Counted from the first letter of the stretch, positions 34,818 to 43,835 are shown. The stretch is 64,000 nucleotides of DNA from Billgrantia desiderata (GCA_011742915.1 JAAQTN010000002.1:154616-218615); one strand, 5' to 3'. Notes: generated by a model not told the origin, from the letters alone. Numbers and translations: made by a program.

Positions 34818-35766
34818 TCACGCTTCGCTCGTCGCCTGAGACAGCGCCCAGGCGGTATCGCTGGTGAAGTCGATCTCGTTGATGTGCTCGGCCAGGAAGT
34901 CGAGCAATGCCCGCACGGCGGGCAGCACGCCCCGCCGCGAGGGGAAGACCGCATGCAGCACGCCCCCCCCTCGGCTCCCAGCCGGGTATCACGTCGACGA
35001 GACGTCCCGCCTTCAAGTCGTTGCCGGCGACGAGCAAAGCCAGCTTGACCACTCCCAGCCCGGCCAACGCGGCCTGATGCAGCGTCTCGGCGTTGTCGGT
35101 GACCAGCCGCGGATGATGACGAATCTGCGCCGTCGCCCCCTCGGGGCCGTCCAGCACCCAGTCGTGCTGTCTGCCCACCTGATCGAAGTCGAGGCTGGGC
35201 AACCCGGCCAGATCGCCCGGCGCTTGCGGCCTTGGCCATGCTTCGAACAGGGCGGGGGCGGCCACCAGCCGCTGGGGGCTGCGCGACAGCACCTTCATTG
35301 ACAGATCGCTGTCCTCGAGCGGCGGAAAACGCACGCGGATGGCCATGTCGAAACCTTCTCTGATCACGTCCACCCGGCGACTGGTGGCCTCCACCTGCAC
35401 CTCCACGTCCGGGCACTGAGCCATGAAGCGCACCAGCAGCGGGGTGATCAGATAGTGCAGCAGACTTGGCGGACAGCTCAGCCGCACCGTACCCCGCGGT
35501 AGCGCCAGGTTGCGCTGAATCAGCTCCTCGGCAGCCTCCGCCTCCACCAGCATCGCCGCGCAATGGCGGTAATAAGCCTGGCCCAGCTCGGTGACCGAGA
35601 GATGGCGCGTGGAGCGCTGAATCAGCCTGGCACCGAGCCGCTCCTCGAGCTGCGCGATGCGCCGGCTCAGCTTCGACTTGGGAATGCCGAGGGCGCGCCC
35701 GGCCGGAGCAAAGCCACCATGGTCCACCACCTGGACGAAGTAGTAGAGGTCGTTGAGGTCCTGCAT
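34818..35766 (-). pseudogene. LysR-family regulator, frameshifted at a G8 tract
   Basis: The first 260 or so residues are a normal LysR regulator: HTH LNDLYYFVQVVDHGGFAPAGRALG then IPKSKLSRRIAQLEERLG, followed by an effector domain. After GWEPRGG the reading frame is lost at a run of eight G (coding strand; C8 at 34963-34970). With seven G the frame would continue into the expected C-terminus VLHAVFPSRRGVLPAVRALL and end at TGA 34818-34820. So the gene is broken by one base, or is phase-variable, or this is a sequencing error. It is divergent from the pirin operon, its probable target. Uncorrected translation gives an abnormal 364-residue protein ending at 34672. Confidence 0.85.
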
Positions 35767-35892
35767 ATCGTTCCGCCCTTGTTGTCCTATTCATGGAACG
35801 CTGAGTGTGAATTATACCCTCTACTGCCCCTTCCGTTCTCCTCATAAGCTTCCTGTATCGGGCAAAGGCCCAATCCATGCAGGAGCCAGACC

Positions 35893-36762
35893 ATGAAGAA
35901 GATCCAAGGCATCTACGGCGCCCCTCGCGGCCACTGGGTCGGCGACGGCTTCCCCGTACGCTCGCTGTTCAGCTATGACCGCCACGGCGCCGATCACCTG
36001 AGCCCCTTCCTGCTGCTCGACCATGCCGGCCCGCATGACTTCCCGCCGGCAAGCCGGCCGCGCGGCGTCGGCGCTCACCCGCACCGTGGCTTCGAGACCG
36101 TGACCCTGGTCTACAAGGGCGAACTGGAGCATCGCGACTCCACCGGCAGCGGCGGTCGCATCGGCGAGGGTGACGTGCAGTGGATGACCGCCGGAGCCGG
36201 CATCGTTCACGAGGAGTTTCACTCCAGCGACTTCACCGCGCAGGGCGGCACCCTGGAAATGGTGCAGCTGTGGGTCAACCTGCCGGCCGAGCACAAGTCG
36301 GCCCCCGCGGCCTACCAGACCCTGCTCGGCGCCGACATTCCACGCGTCGCGCTACCTGACCGCGCCGGCGAGCTGCGGGTGGTCGCCGGCAAGTACCGCG
36401 GCCATGAAGGGCCGGCTCATACCTTCACCCCGATCGAGGTGTGGGATCTGCGGTTGGCGGCAGGCGGCGAAACGAGCCTGCAAGTCCCCGAGGGACACAC
36501 CACGCTGCTGGTGGTGCTCGAAGGGACGGTACAGGTCAACGGCGACGCCGTGGTGCGTGACGCCGGCCTGGTGTGCTTCGAGCGCCAGGGCGACGAGATA
36601 CGGCTTGAAGCCAACAACGACGCCAAGCTGCTGCTGCTCGCCGGAGCCCCCTTGGGCGAGCCGGTGGTGGGGTACGGCCCCTTCGTGATGAACAGCGAAG
36701 CCGAGATACATCAAGCCTTCGCCGATTTCCAGGCCGGCAAGTTCGGTCGCCTGGAGGGTTAG
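35893..36762 (+). CDS. Pirin family protein
   Basis: A 289-residue bicupin. Pirin motifs are clear: DHAGPHDFPP, GVGAHPHRGFETVTLVYKGELEHRDS (metal His residues), and MTAGAGIVHEEFHSS (third His and Glu). Some bacterial pirins are quercetin 2,3-dioxygenases; others bind regulators such as pyruvate dehydrogenase. This is the first gene of a five-gene rightward set that ends with a second, different pirin and an FMN reductase. The divergent LysR gene upstream is the likely regulator. Confidence 0.92.
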   Translation: MKKIQGIYGAPRGHWVGDGFPVRSLFSYDRHGADHLSPFLLLDHAGPHDFPPASRPRGVGAHPHRGFETVTLVYKGELEHRDSTGSGGRIGEGDVQWMTAGAGIVHEEFHSSDFTAQGGTLEMVQLWVNLPAEHKSAPAAYQTLLGADIPRVALPDRAGELRVVAGKYRGHEGPAHTFTPIEVWDLRLAAGGETSLQVPEGHTTLLVVLEGTVQVNGDAVVRDAGLVCFERQGDEIRLEANNDAKLLLLAGAPLGEPVVGYGPFVMNSEAEIHQAFADFQAGKFGRLEG

Positions 36763-36832
36763 CGGCACCGCCGCTCCCAACCGCGCCCGACTCCCTGACC
36801 GGGCGCTCCACTCACCCCTGGAGGAAAGACCC

Positions 36833-37453
36833 ATGTCCTTTACCTACAACCGACTCGACAAGGACGATGTGGCCCTGCTGATGGTCGATCATCAGTCCGG
36901 TCTGCTCTCGCTGGTGCGCGACTTCAGCCCAGACGATTTCAAGAACAACGTGCTGGCCCTGGCCGACATCGCCAAGTTCTTCGAGATCCCCACCATCCTC
37001 ACCACCAGCTTCGAGGATGGTCCCAACGGGCCGATGGTGCCGGAACTGAAGGAGATGTTCCCCGACGCGCCCTACTTCGCCCGCCCCGGGCAGATCAACG
37101 CCTGGGACAACGAAGAGTTCGTGGCGGCGATCAAGGCCACCGGCAAGAAGCAGCTGCTGATCGCCGGCGTGGTGACCGAGGTATGCGTGGCCTTCCCGGT
37201 GCTCTCGGCCCTGGAAGAAGGCTATGAGGTATTCGTCGTCACCGACGCTTCCGGCACCTTCAACCAGACCACCCGGGACGCCGCCTGGGACCGCATGTCC
37301 CAAGCCGGTGCTCAGCTGATGACCTGGTTCGGAGTGGGTTGCGAACTGCACCGCGACTGGCGCAACGACATCGAGGGCTTCGGCGGCCTGCTGGCCGGCC
37401 ATCTGCCCGCCTACGCCAACCTGATCCAGAGCTACACCGCCCAGAAGCGCTGA
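36833..37453 (+). CDS. Isochorismatase-family hydrolase (YcaC-like)
   Basis: A 206-residue cysteine hydrolase. The catalytic triad can be read as Asp in LLMVDHQSGL (about residue 19), Lys in the middle region, and Cys in LIAGVVTEVCVAFPVL (about residue 119). The family cleaves amides, isochorismate or related small substrates; YcaC-like members form octamers and their substrate is unknown. A strong ribosome site (GGAGGAAAG) precedes the ATG. It lies 70 bp after the pirin gene. Confidence 0.92.
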   Translation: MSFTYNRLDKDDVALLMVDHQSGLLSLVRDFSPDDFKNNVLALADIAKFFEIPTILTTSFEDGPNGPMVPELKEMFPDAPYFARPGQINAWDNEEFVAAIKATGKKQLLIAGVVTEVCVAFPVLSALEEGYEVFVVTDASGTFNQTTRDAAWDRMSQAGAQLMTWFGVGCELHRDWRNDIEGFGGLLAGHLPAYANLIQSYTAQKR

Positions 37454-37459
37454 TGGGCC

Positions 37460-37481
37460 GGGCCCGGCACCTGCCGGGCCC
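37460..37481 (+). promoter_or_regulatory. Intercistronic hairpin
   Basis: GGGCCCGGCA CC TGCCGGGCCC, a perfect 10-bp stem just after the isochorismatase-family stop and 40 bp before the next ATG. No T-run follows, so mRNA processing or partial attenuation is more likely than full termination. Confidence 0.5.
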
Positions 37482-37521
37482 AACCCACTCACCGCGCACT
37501 TCGGCCAGCCCAGGAGGCGTC

Positions 37522-38097
37522 ATGTCCACTCACCAACTCAAACCCACCGACCACTGCGACGGGGCGACCATCCAGATCCACCACCGCGTGCGGCCCGGGG
37601 CCGCGGATCGCTACGAGACCTGGCTGCGCCAGATCATCGAGGCCGCCGGACGCTTCCCCGGCCATCAGGGGGTGCACATCCTGCGTCCTCCCGAAGGCCA
37701 TCACGACTACGAGATCGCCGTGCGCTTCGCCAGCGACGACGACGCCCGACGCTGGCGGGAGTCGGCCGAACGCCGTGAGCTCATGGCGACCATCCAGGGA
37801 GACCTGCAACAGGCCGAGCGGGTGGAGATCGTCAGCGGCATCGACTACTGGTTCACCCCGCCCACCCCCGCCAGCAGGCAGCCAACGCGCTGGAAGCAGT
37901 GGCTGGTGACCACCTCGGTGATCTGGCCGCTGACCATCATCGTACCGCTGCTGTGGCAACCGCTGTTCGGCCTGCTGCCGCTGCTCGGCACCTGGGGGAT
38001 CCGTCACGGGCTGATCGCCGCCACCATCGTCGCGCTGGTGGTCTACGTGGTCATGCCCCGGGTGGTGAAACTAGTAGCGCCCTGGCTGTTCCGTTGA
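37522..38097 (+). CDS. Antibiotic biosynthesis monooxygenase-domain membrane protein
   Basis: A protein of 191 residues. The N-terminal 95 residues form an ABM-type ferredoxin-like domain (IQIHHRVRPGAADRYETWLRQIIEAA; FPGHQGVHILRPPEG). Two membrane helices follow (about 127-150 and 158-180). This ABM-plus-two-helix design is seen in DUF-type relatives of the YgiN/HmoB group, whose substrates are quinones or heme. The start ATG 37522 has the ribosome site CAGGAGG. It is third in the pirin operon. Confidence 0.87.
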   Translation: MSTHQLKPTDHCDGATIQIHHRVRPGAADRYETWLRQIIEAAGRFPGHQGVHILRPPEGHHDYEIAVRFASDDDARRWRESAERRELMATIQGDLQQAERVEIVSGIDYWFTPPTPASRQPTRWKQWLVTTSVIWPLTIIVPLLWQPLFGLLPLLGTWGIRHGLIAATIVALVVYVVMPRVVKLVAPWLFR

Positions 38098-38195
38098 GTC
38101 ATGAGCCTCCTCTCTCAGGCAGGGCGAACGGCCAAAGCCTATGCTGAAACGAGCGCCTTCCGTCCTGCCCACTTCATCCTTCCGGGAAAACGACA

Positions 38196-39137
38196 ATGAG
38201 CAATCTCGTCAACGAAGCCGATCTCTCCTCCTCCCTGGATTGCCCCATCGTCGACGGTAAACGCCAGGTGCAGCATGTCGCACCGCGTACCGCCGACGTG
38301 GGCGGCATCCCCGTCAACCGCGTGCTGCCTTCGCGCCATCGCCGCCTGATCGGCGCCTGGTGCTTCCTCGACCATGCCGGCCCGGCGGTGTTCAAAGGCG
38401 ACTCACGCGGTTTGCGTGTCGGCCCCCACCCGCACATCGGCCTGCAGACCTTCACCTGGATGATCGAGGGGGAAGTGCTGCATCGTGACAGTCTGGGCAA
38501 CGAGCAGGTGATTCGCCCCGGCCAGGTCAACCTGATGACGGCGGGTCGCGGAATCAGTCACACCGAGGAGTCGGTACCCGGCGAGTCGCACCTGCATGCC
38601 GCCCAGCTCTGGATCGCCCTACCCGAAGCCCATCGTCGCACCGACCCGCGCTTCGACCACTATCCGACACTGCCGCAGTGGCGCGAAGGCGACGTCGAGA
38701 TGACCCTGCTCACCGGGGAGTTCGGCGGCCACCGCGCACCGACGCTGGCCTTTTCGCCGCTGGTGGGTCTGGATCTGGCGGCCTCGTCGGGCGGCGCGCT
38801 GGAGCTGCCGCTACGTGAGGAGTTCGAGTACGGCCTGCTGCCGCTGGAAGGCGAACTCGCGATCGCAGGCGAACGCTTCGCCACCAACGAGCTGGCTTAC
38901 CTTGGGCGCGGACGCCGCGACGTCACCATCGAACTGCCGGCAGGTGGACGTGCGATCCTGGTGGGCGGTGAACCGCTGGGCGAGGAGATCCTGATCTGGT
39001 GGAACTTCGTCGGTCACAGCAAGGCCGAGATCATCGAGGCCCAACGCGACTGGGAAGCCGGCAGCGAGCGCTTCGGCAGCATTCCCCAGTTCGATGGCAA
39101 GCGCCTGGAGCCGCCGCCGCTGCCCTGGCAGGCCTGA
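38196..39137 (+). CDS. Pirin family protein, second paralogue
   Basis: A 313-residue pirin-like bicupin of the other branch. It has LIGAWCFLDHAGPAVF, VGPHPHIGLQTFTWMIEGEVLHRDS (metal His residues) and LMTAGRGISHTEES. The second cupin is degenerate, as usual. It differs widely from the first pirin at 35893, so this is an old paralogue and not a recent duplicate. Fourth gene of the set, 98 bp after the ABM gene. Confidence 0.9.
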   Translation: MSNLVNEADLSSSLDCPIVDGKRQVQHVAPRTADVGGIPVNRVLPSRHRRLIGAWCFLDHAGPAVFKGDSRGLRVGPHPHIGLQTFTWMIEGEVLHRDSLGNEQVIRPGQVNLMTAGRGISHTEESVPGESHLHAAQLWIALPEAHRRTDPRFDHYPTLPQWREGDVEMTLLTGEFGGHRAPTLAFSPLVGLDLAASSGGALELPLREEFEYGLLPLEGELAIAGERFATNELAYLGRGRRDVTIELPAGGRAILVGGEPLGEEILIWWNFVGHSKAEIIEAQRDWEAGSERFGSIPQFDGKRLEPPPLPWQA

Positions 39138-39176
39138 AGACGGCTTCCCCTCCCCGCCACCTGAAGAGAGGCACTC

Positions 39177-39785
39177 ATGACCACCTATACGCCACCGCGC
39201 ATACTGGTCTTCGCCGGCAGCGCCAGAGAGAACTCTTTCAACAAGCGCCTCGCCCGCCTGGCGGCCGAGCGGGTCGAACATGTCGGTGGCCTGGCCACCT
39301 TCATCGACCTGCGCGACTACCCGATGCCGCTCTACGACGGCGATCTGGAAAATCGCGAAGGGCTCCCTGCCAACGCGCGCAGCCTCCAGGCCCTGCTTGC
39401 CGAGCATCAGGGGCTGCTGCTCGCCTCACCGGAGTACAACGGCTTCATTACCCCGCTGATGAAGAACACGCTCGACTGGATGTCCCGTTCGGACGGAGAG
39501 AACAGCGGTCTGGCCCTGTTCGCCGACCAGGTGGCCGCGGTGGTTTCCGCCTCGCCGGGGGCGTTCGGCGGCATGCGCAGCCTCGCCCTGCTCCGCCAGC
39601 TGCTGGGCAATCTCGGCGTGACCGTGCTGCCCAATCCGCTGGCGATACCCCGCGCCGCCCAGGCCTTCGGTGAAGCCGGTGAGCTGACGGACGAGAGCCA
39701 GCGGGAGCGCCTCGACGCCCTCTGCCGGCGCCTGGTGACGACACTGGCCAAGCTGCAAGCGACAAGTCCCCTCGACGGTGGGTGA
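39177..39785 (+). CDS. NADPH-dependent FMN reductase family protein
   Basis: A 202-residue flavodoxin-like reductase. The FMN phosphate loop is FAGSARENSFNKRLA, and the second FMN contact is SPEYNGFITPLMKNTLDWMSR. Such enzymes reduce FMN, quinones, chromate or azo dyes with NAD(P)H. It is the last gene of the pirin operon and could supply reduced flavin or quinol to the other oxidoreductases. A strong bidirectional terminator follows. Confidence 0.92.
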   Translation: MTTYTPPRILVFAGSARENSFNKRLARLAAERVEHVGGLATFIDLRDYPMPLYDGDLENREGLPANARSLQALLAEHQGLLLASPEYNGFITPLMKNTLDWMSRSDGENSGLALFADQVAAVVSASPGAFGGMRSLALLRQLLGNLGVTVLPNPLAIPRAAQAFGEAGELTDESQRERLDALCRRLVTTLAKLQATSPLDGG

Positions 39786-39822
39786 GCGGTAAGCGCTCAA
39801 ACCCCCAACCACAGACGAAAAA

Positions 39823-39853
39823 GGCGTCCATGCCGGTCGGCATGGACGCCTTT
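39823..39853. terminator. Bidirectional terminator
   Basis: GGCGTCCATGCC (39823-39834), loop GGTC, GGCATGGACGCC (39839-39850), preceded by AAAAA and followed by TTT. It separates the FMN reductase gene from the convergent small gene. Confidence 0.85.
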
Positions 39854-39875
39854 GATCACTGCCCAAGCTCGCCCT

Positions 39876-40061
39876 TCACATATAGAACTTGGGTAGCTTG
39901 CGGGCAGCACGCTTGTGCTTGGCCTTCTTGGCACGCAGCGGAACATCCCAGATGGTCAGAAAGCGCTCGGTGACGGGGGCCGCTTCGCTGTCGACGGCGT
40001 TGAGGTCACGACGGCTCGGCAGCGGCAGGTCCCAGATAGTGGGGAAACGCAGTGTATTCAT
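39876..40061 (-). CDS. Small basic protein with repeated TIWDLPL-type motif
   Basis: A 61-residue protein, family unknown. It contains two copies of a short motif: RFPTIWDLPLPSR (residues 5-17) and RFLTIWDVPLRAK (33-45), followed by a Lys/Arg-rich tail (KKAKHKRAARKLPKFYM). It has its own terminator downstream, a plausible ribosome site (GAGAGATC) and a promoter-like pair upstream (TTGAAC, 19 bp, TAATAT; minus strand 40145-40115). These make it a real small gene. The basic tail suggests binding to nucleic acid or another acidic partner. Confidence 0.65.
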   Translation of the reverse strand: MNTLRFPTIWDLPLPSRRDLNAVDSEAAPVTERFLTIWDVPLRAKKAKHKRAARKLPKFYM

Positions 40062-40234
40062 GATCTCTCACGGTTCTCGGAACCGCCTCCGTAACGTTTG
40101 TGGAAGTATTTTTCATATTATCCACATCATTAGACTTTAGTTCAACCCTTGTTCGGTTTCCTCCCCTGACCCGGCATGCAATTGCAGCTGAAGTCGTTAT
40201 ACTGCAATGCAACATGAACCACGCAGGAGCTGTC

Positions 40235-41455
40235 ATGGCCAAGGAAGAACGCAAGCACATCGATCTCGCCCTGCAGGGCGGCGGCTCGCACGGCGCCCTG
40301 ACCTGGGGCGTGCTCGACCGCCTGCTGGAAGAGGAGCGGCTGGAGATCGACGGCGTCAGCGGTACCAGTGCAGGAGCGATGAATGCCGTGGTGCTGGCCG
40401 ATGGATTGCACCGCGGCGGGCGTGAGGGCGCGCGCCAGGCACTACACGATTTCTGGCGTGGCGTCAGCGATGCGGCGCGCTTCTCGCCCATCCAGCCGAC
40501 ACCATGGGACCAGTTGATGGGCAACAGCAGCCTGGACAACTCTCCCAGCTACCTGATGTTCGAGAGCCTCACCCAGCTCATCGCCCCGGCCAAGCTCAAC
40601 CCGATGAAGTTCAACCCCTTGCGCGACCTGGTCTGCAAGCTGGTCGACTTCGACCGGGTGAATGCCTGCCGCAAGGCCAAGGTGTACGTCACCGCCACCA
40701 ATGTCAGAACCGGGCGCGCCAAGGTCTTCTCTCAGCCTGAGATCACTGTGGATACGGTGATGGCCTCGGCTTGCCTGCCGTTCATGTTCCCGGCAGTGGA
40801 AATCGACGGCGAAGCCTACTGGGACGGCGGCTACAGCGGCAATCCGGCGCTGTTCCCGCTGGTGGATGACATGGACTGTCAGGACCTGGTGGTGGTACAG
40901 GTCAACCCGCTGGTGCGTCAACGCCTACCGGACAGCGCCCGGGACATCATCAACCGCATCAACGAGATCACCTTCAATACCAGCTTGATCATGGAGCTGC
41001 GCAGCATTCAGCTGTTGCAGCAATTGATCGACGCCGAAGGGCTCGAAGTGGAGCGTTACCGCTCCATGCGACTGCACCTGATCCATGCCGAGCAGGAGGT
41101 GGAAAAGCTCTCCGCCTCGAGCAAGCTCAACGCCCAGTGGGATTTCGTCTCGCGCCTCTATCGCCAGGGCCGCGGCTGGGCCGACCTGTGGCTGCAGGAG
41201 AACTTCGACAAGCTGGGTCAGTGCTCCACCTTCGATCTCAATGCCGTGTTCAGCGATACCTTCCGCCCGCTCGCGCGCCCCAGCGGCACGAGCCAGGACG
41301 TCGACGCGGCTGAACTGGACAAGCCCAGCGCCGAGGAGCCCAGCGCCAGGCCATCTAACGACAAGCCGCCCAATGACAAGCGGCCCGCCGACGAGGCGAG
41401 CAGTCGCAAGGGCTCCATGACAAGGAAGAAGAGCGGTAAGGGAGACAAGTCATGA
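40235..41455 (+). CDS. Patatin-like phospholipase family protein with C-terminal DUF3734
   Basis: A protein of 406 residues. Patatin motifs: oxyanion loop LQGGGSHGALTWG (about residues 12-24), nucleophile GTSAGA (Ser about 49) and catalytic Asp in DGGYSGNP. The C-terminal DUF3734-like helices include NTSLIMELRSIQLLQQLI. A low-complexity tail (PSAEEPSARPSNDKPPNDK and on) ends it. The first 40 bp after the in-frame ATG at 40214 could also start it, but 40235 has the better ribosome site (CAGGAGC). It overlaps the GntP permease gene by 4 bp. Relatives often sit near 3-hydroxybutyrate genes; none are visible here. Confidence 0.9.
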   Translation: MAKEERKHIDLALQGGGSHGALTWGVLDRLLEEERLEIDGVSGTSAGAMNAVVLADGLHRGGREGARQALHDFWRGVSDAARFSPIQPTPWDQLMGNSSLDNSPSYLMFESLTQLIAPAKLNPMKFNPLRDLVCKLVDFDRVNACRKAKVYVTATNVRTGRAKVFSQPEITVDTVMASACLPFMFPAVEIDGEAYWDGGYSGNPALFPLVDDMDCQDLVVVQVNPLVRQRLPDSARDIINRINEITFNTSLIMELRSIQLLQQLIDAEGLEVERYRSMRLHLIHAEQEVEKLSASSKLNAQWDFVSRLYRQGRGWADLWLQENFDKLGQCSTFDLNAVFSDTFRPLARPSGTSQDVDAAELDKPSAEEPSARPSNDKPPNDKRPADEASSRKGSMTRKKSGKGDKS

Positions 41456-42897
41456 GCGGCATCCTGGCCATCGTCGTTGCGCTGGTCCTGTTGATGTACC
41501 TGGCCTACCGCGGCCTGAGCCTGCTGATCCTGGCCCCGGCGCTGGCTGCCCTGGTGGCGCTGGTGTCGGTGGATACCCCGCTGCTGGCCAGCTACACCCA
41601 GGTGTTCATGGGCTCGGCCGGGGGCTTCATCGTCCAGTACTTCCCGCTGTTCCTGCTGGGGGCGATCTTCGGCAAGCTGATGGAGGACTCTGGCAGCGCC
41701 GAGGTGCTGGCCGGCGCCATCGTCGAACGCCTGGGCGAGAGCCGGGCGATTCTCGCCGTGGTGCTCTCCTGCGCGGTGATGACCTACGGCGGCGTGTCGC
41801 TGTTCGTGGTGGCCTTCGCCGTGTTTCCCATTGCCGCGGCGCTGTTTCGCAAGGCCGACCTGCCCAAGCGGCTGATTCCCGGCACCATCGCTCTGGGCGC
41901 TTTCACCTTCACCATGACCGCCCTGCCCGGCACCCCGGCCATCCAGAACGCCATCCCGATGCCGTTCTTCGGCACCTCGCCCTTCGCCGCACCGGGGCTC
42001 GGCATCATGACCGGGCTGATCATGCTGGGCCTGGGCCAGGCCTGGCTCACCTACCGCGCCCGGCAGGCCCGGGCAGCGGGCGAAGGCTACGGCGAGCATG
42101 ACAGCGAGCCCACGCCTCACGATCACCTGCGCGAGCGCGCCGCCGGCGAAGGCTTCGACCTGGCCGAGGTTCAGCCCCAGCCGCGCAGCGGGCTACCCAG
42201 CCTACCCCTGGCACTGCTGCCCATCGTGCTGGTGATCGCGCTGAACCTGCTGTTCACCGTAGTGGTCATCCCGGCCATGGACACCGGCTACCTGGCGGAT
42301 CCGGTCTACGGCGCCACCAGTATCGAATCGGTGCGCGGCGTGTGGTCGGTGATCGCCGCCCTGGTGCTCTCCATCCTCGTGCTGATCGCGCTCAACTGGC
42401 CGCGGCTACAGCAGCTGACCGCCTCGCTGGACAGCGGCGCCAACGCTTCGCTGCTGCCGATCTTCAATACCGCAAGCCTGGTCGGCTTCGGCTCGGTGAT
42501 CGCCTCGCTGGCGGCCTTCGATGCCATCAGCGCCTGGGTGACCACCGCCGGCGGCGACAATCCGCTGATCTCGCTGGCCATCGCCGTAAACCTGCTGGCC
42601 GGCATGACCGGTTCCGCCTCCGGCGGCATGAGCATCGCGCTCTCCACCCTCGGCGACACCTACCTGGCCATGGGTCAGGCGGCCGGCATCTCGCCCGATC
42701 TGCTGCACCGGGTCACCGCCGTGGCCACCGGCGGCCTGGACGCCCTGCCCCACAACGGCGCGGTGATCACGCTGCTCTCGATCTGCGGCTTGACTCACCG
42801 CCAGGCCTATCTGGACATCGCCGCGGTGGCCGTGGTGGGGCCGATCATCTCGCTGATCCTGTTGATCGTGGTGGGCTCGCTGGTGGGCTCGTTTTAA
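41452..42897 (+). CDS. GntP-family permease
   Basis: A 481-residue permease with 12 or so membrane segments. GntP features: GAIFGKLMEDSGSAEVLAGAIV, AVMTYGGVSLFVVAFAVFPIA, LGAFTFTMTALPGTPAIQNAIP, and NLLAGMTGSASGGMSIAL. Members import gluconate, other hydroxyacids, or 3-hydroxybutyrate. The cytoplasmic loop (about 195-240) is charged. The ATG overlaps the patatin stop, so the two are co-translated. A coupled lipase-like hydrolase and hydroxyacid permease suggests use of an ester-derived hydroxyacid. Confidence 0.93.
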   Translation: MSGILAIVVALVLLMYLAYRGLSLLILAPALAALVALVSVDTPLLASYTQVFMGSAGGFIVQYFPLFLLGAIFGKLMEDSGSAEVLAGAIVERLGESRAILAVVLSCAVMTYGGVSLFVVAFAVFPIAAALFRKADLPKRLIPGTIALGAFTFTMTALPGTPAIQNAIPMPFFGTSPFAAPGLGIMTGLIMLGLGQAWLTYRARQARAAGEGYGEHDSEPTPHDHLRERAAGEGFDLAEVQPQPRSGLPSLPLALLPIVLVIALNLLFTVVVIPAMDTGYLADPVYGATSIESVRGVWSVIAALVLSILVLIALNWPRLQQLTASLDSGANASLLPIFNTASLVGFGSVIASLAAFDAISAWVTTAGGDNPLISLAIAVNLLAGMTGSASGGMSIALSTLGDTYLAMGQAAGISPDLLHRVTAVATGGLDALPHNGAVITLLSICGLTHRQAYLDIAAVAVVGPIISLILLIVVGSLVGSF

Positions 42898-42924
42898 CGA
42901 CTCGTTCTGAACGGTCTGTGCCAG

Positions 42925-42960
42925 CCCGTGCGCCCGACTCAGGCGGAGCGCACGGGGGTT
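42925..42960 (+). terminator. Terminator after the GntP gene
   Basis: CCCGTGCGC (42925-42933), a 14-nt loop, GCGCACGGG (42948-42956), then GGTTT. It overlaps the last codons of the convergent DMT gene. Confidence 0.65.
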
Positions 42961-43835
42961 TCCCGCCTCTTGCGGCGGGCCAGCGCGCCGCTACCGACCA
43001 GCATGCCCAGGGTGATCACGCCTGCCGCCAAGGCCAACAGCGGCGTGGCCTCGGCGTAGCCGGCCACGATCAGCACCAGTGTGGAAAGCAGCGGCGTGGC
43101 ATAGGCCAATAGCCCGAGCAGGTGCAGGTCGCCGTGCTTGACGCCGATGTCCCAGGTGAAGAAGGCACTGCCCACCGGCCCCAGCCCCAGCCCGACCACG
43201 CCCAGCCACTCGATGCCCTGGGGCCAGCGCGTTGCCTCGAACAGGCCATGGCAGACGAAGGCCAGCAGCGCCGTGACCAGACAAAAGCCACCCACGGCGC
43301 TGGTCGGCACCGCCTTCTTGGTTCGCGACAGCACCGAATAGCCACTCCACACCAGGGCACAGGCAAAGGCCGCCCCATAGCCCAGTACGCTGCCGCCAGC
43401 GCCCAGATCGCTGCCGATCAACAGCGCCGCCCCGGCAAAGCCCATCAGCCCGCCCAGTACATGCCTGGGCAGCAGCCGCTCCCCAGGCAGCAGGCCGACG
43501 AACAGCACGATCAGCAGCGGCCACAGGTAGCTGATCAGCCCCGCATTGGCCGGCGGCGCATTCTGCTGGGCGACGAAGTAGAGCGCGTGATAGCCGAACA
43601 GCCCGCCCACTCCCAGCGCCCACACCGAAGGCGCCTGACGCAGCGGTGCCGAGAACGACTCACGACGCGCCAGGCTCCAGGCGAAAAAACAGAGAAAGGC
43701 AATGCCGAAGGCCAGCCCGGTGAGCAGGAACGGCGGCACCGGCCCCGAGAGCTGAGTCAGGGTGGCGAGCAACGCCCAGTTGAGAATGGTGGTGGCCCCG
43801 ATGGCCGTAGCCTGATGGCGGGAGAGCGATAACAT
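42939..43835 (-). CDS. DMT-family transporter (YddG-like aromatic amino acid exporter)
   Basis: A 298-residue protein with ten membrane helices in two EamA halves. The start (SRHQATAIGATTILNWALLATLTQLSG) and the middle (YHALYFVAQQNAPPANAGLISYLWPLLIVLF) match YddG, which exports aromatic amino acids and some toxic analogues. It follows the AraC gene by 42 bp on the same strand, so the regulator at 43878 may control it. The convergent GntP terminator overlaps its 3' end. Confidence 0.88.
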   Translation of the reverse strand: MLSLSRHQATAIGATTILNWALLATLTQLSGPVPPFLLTGLAFGIAFLCFFAWSLARRESFSAPLRQAPSVWALGVGGLFGYHALYFVAQQNAPPANAGLISYLWPLLIVLFVGLLPGERLLPRHVLGGLMGFAGAALLIGSDLGAGGSVLGYGAAFACALVWSGYSVLSRTKKAVPTSAVGGFCLVTALLAFVCHGLFEATRWPQGIEWLGVVGLGLGPVGSAFFTWDIGVKHGDLHLLGLLAYATPLLSTLVLIVAGYAEATPLLALAAGVITLGMLVGSGALARRKRRETPVRSA

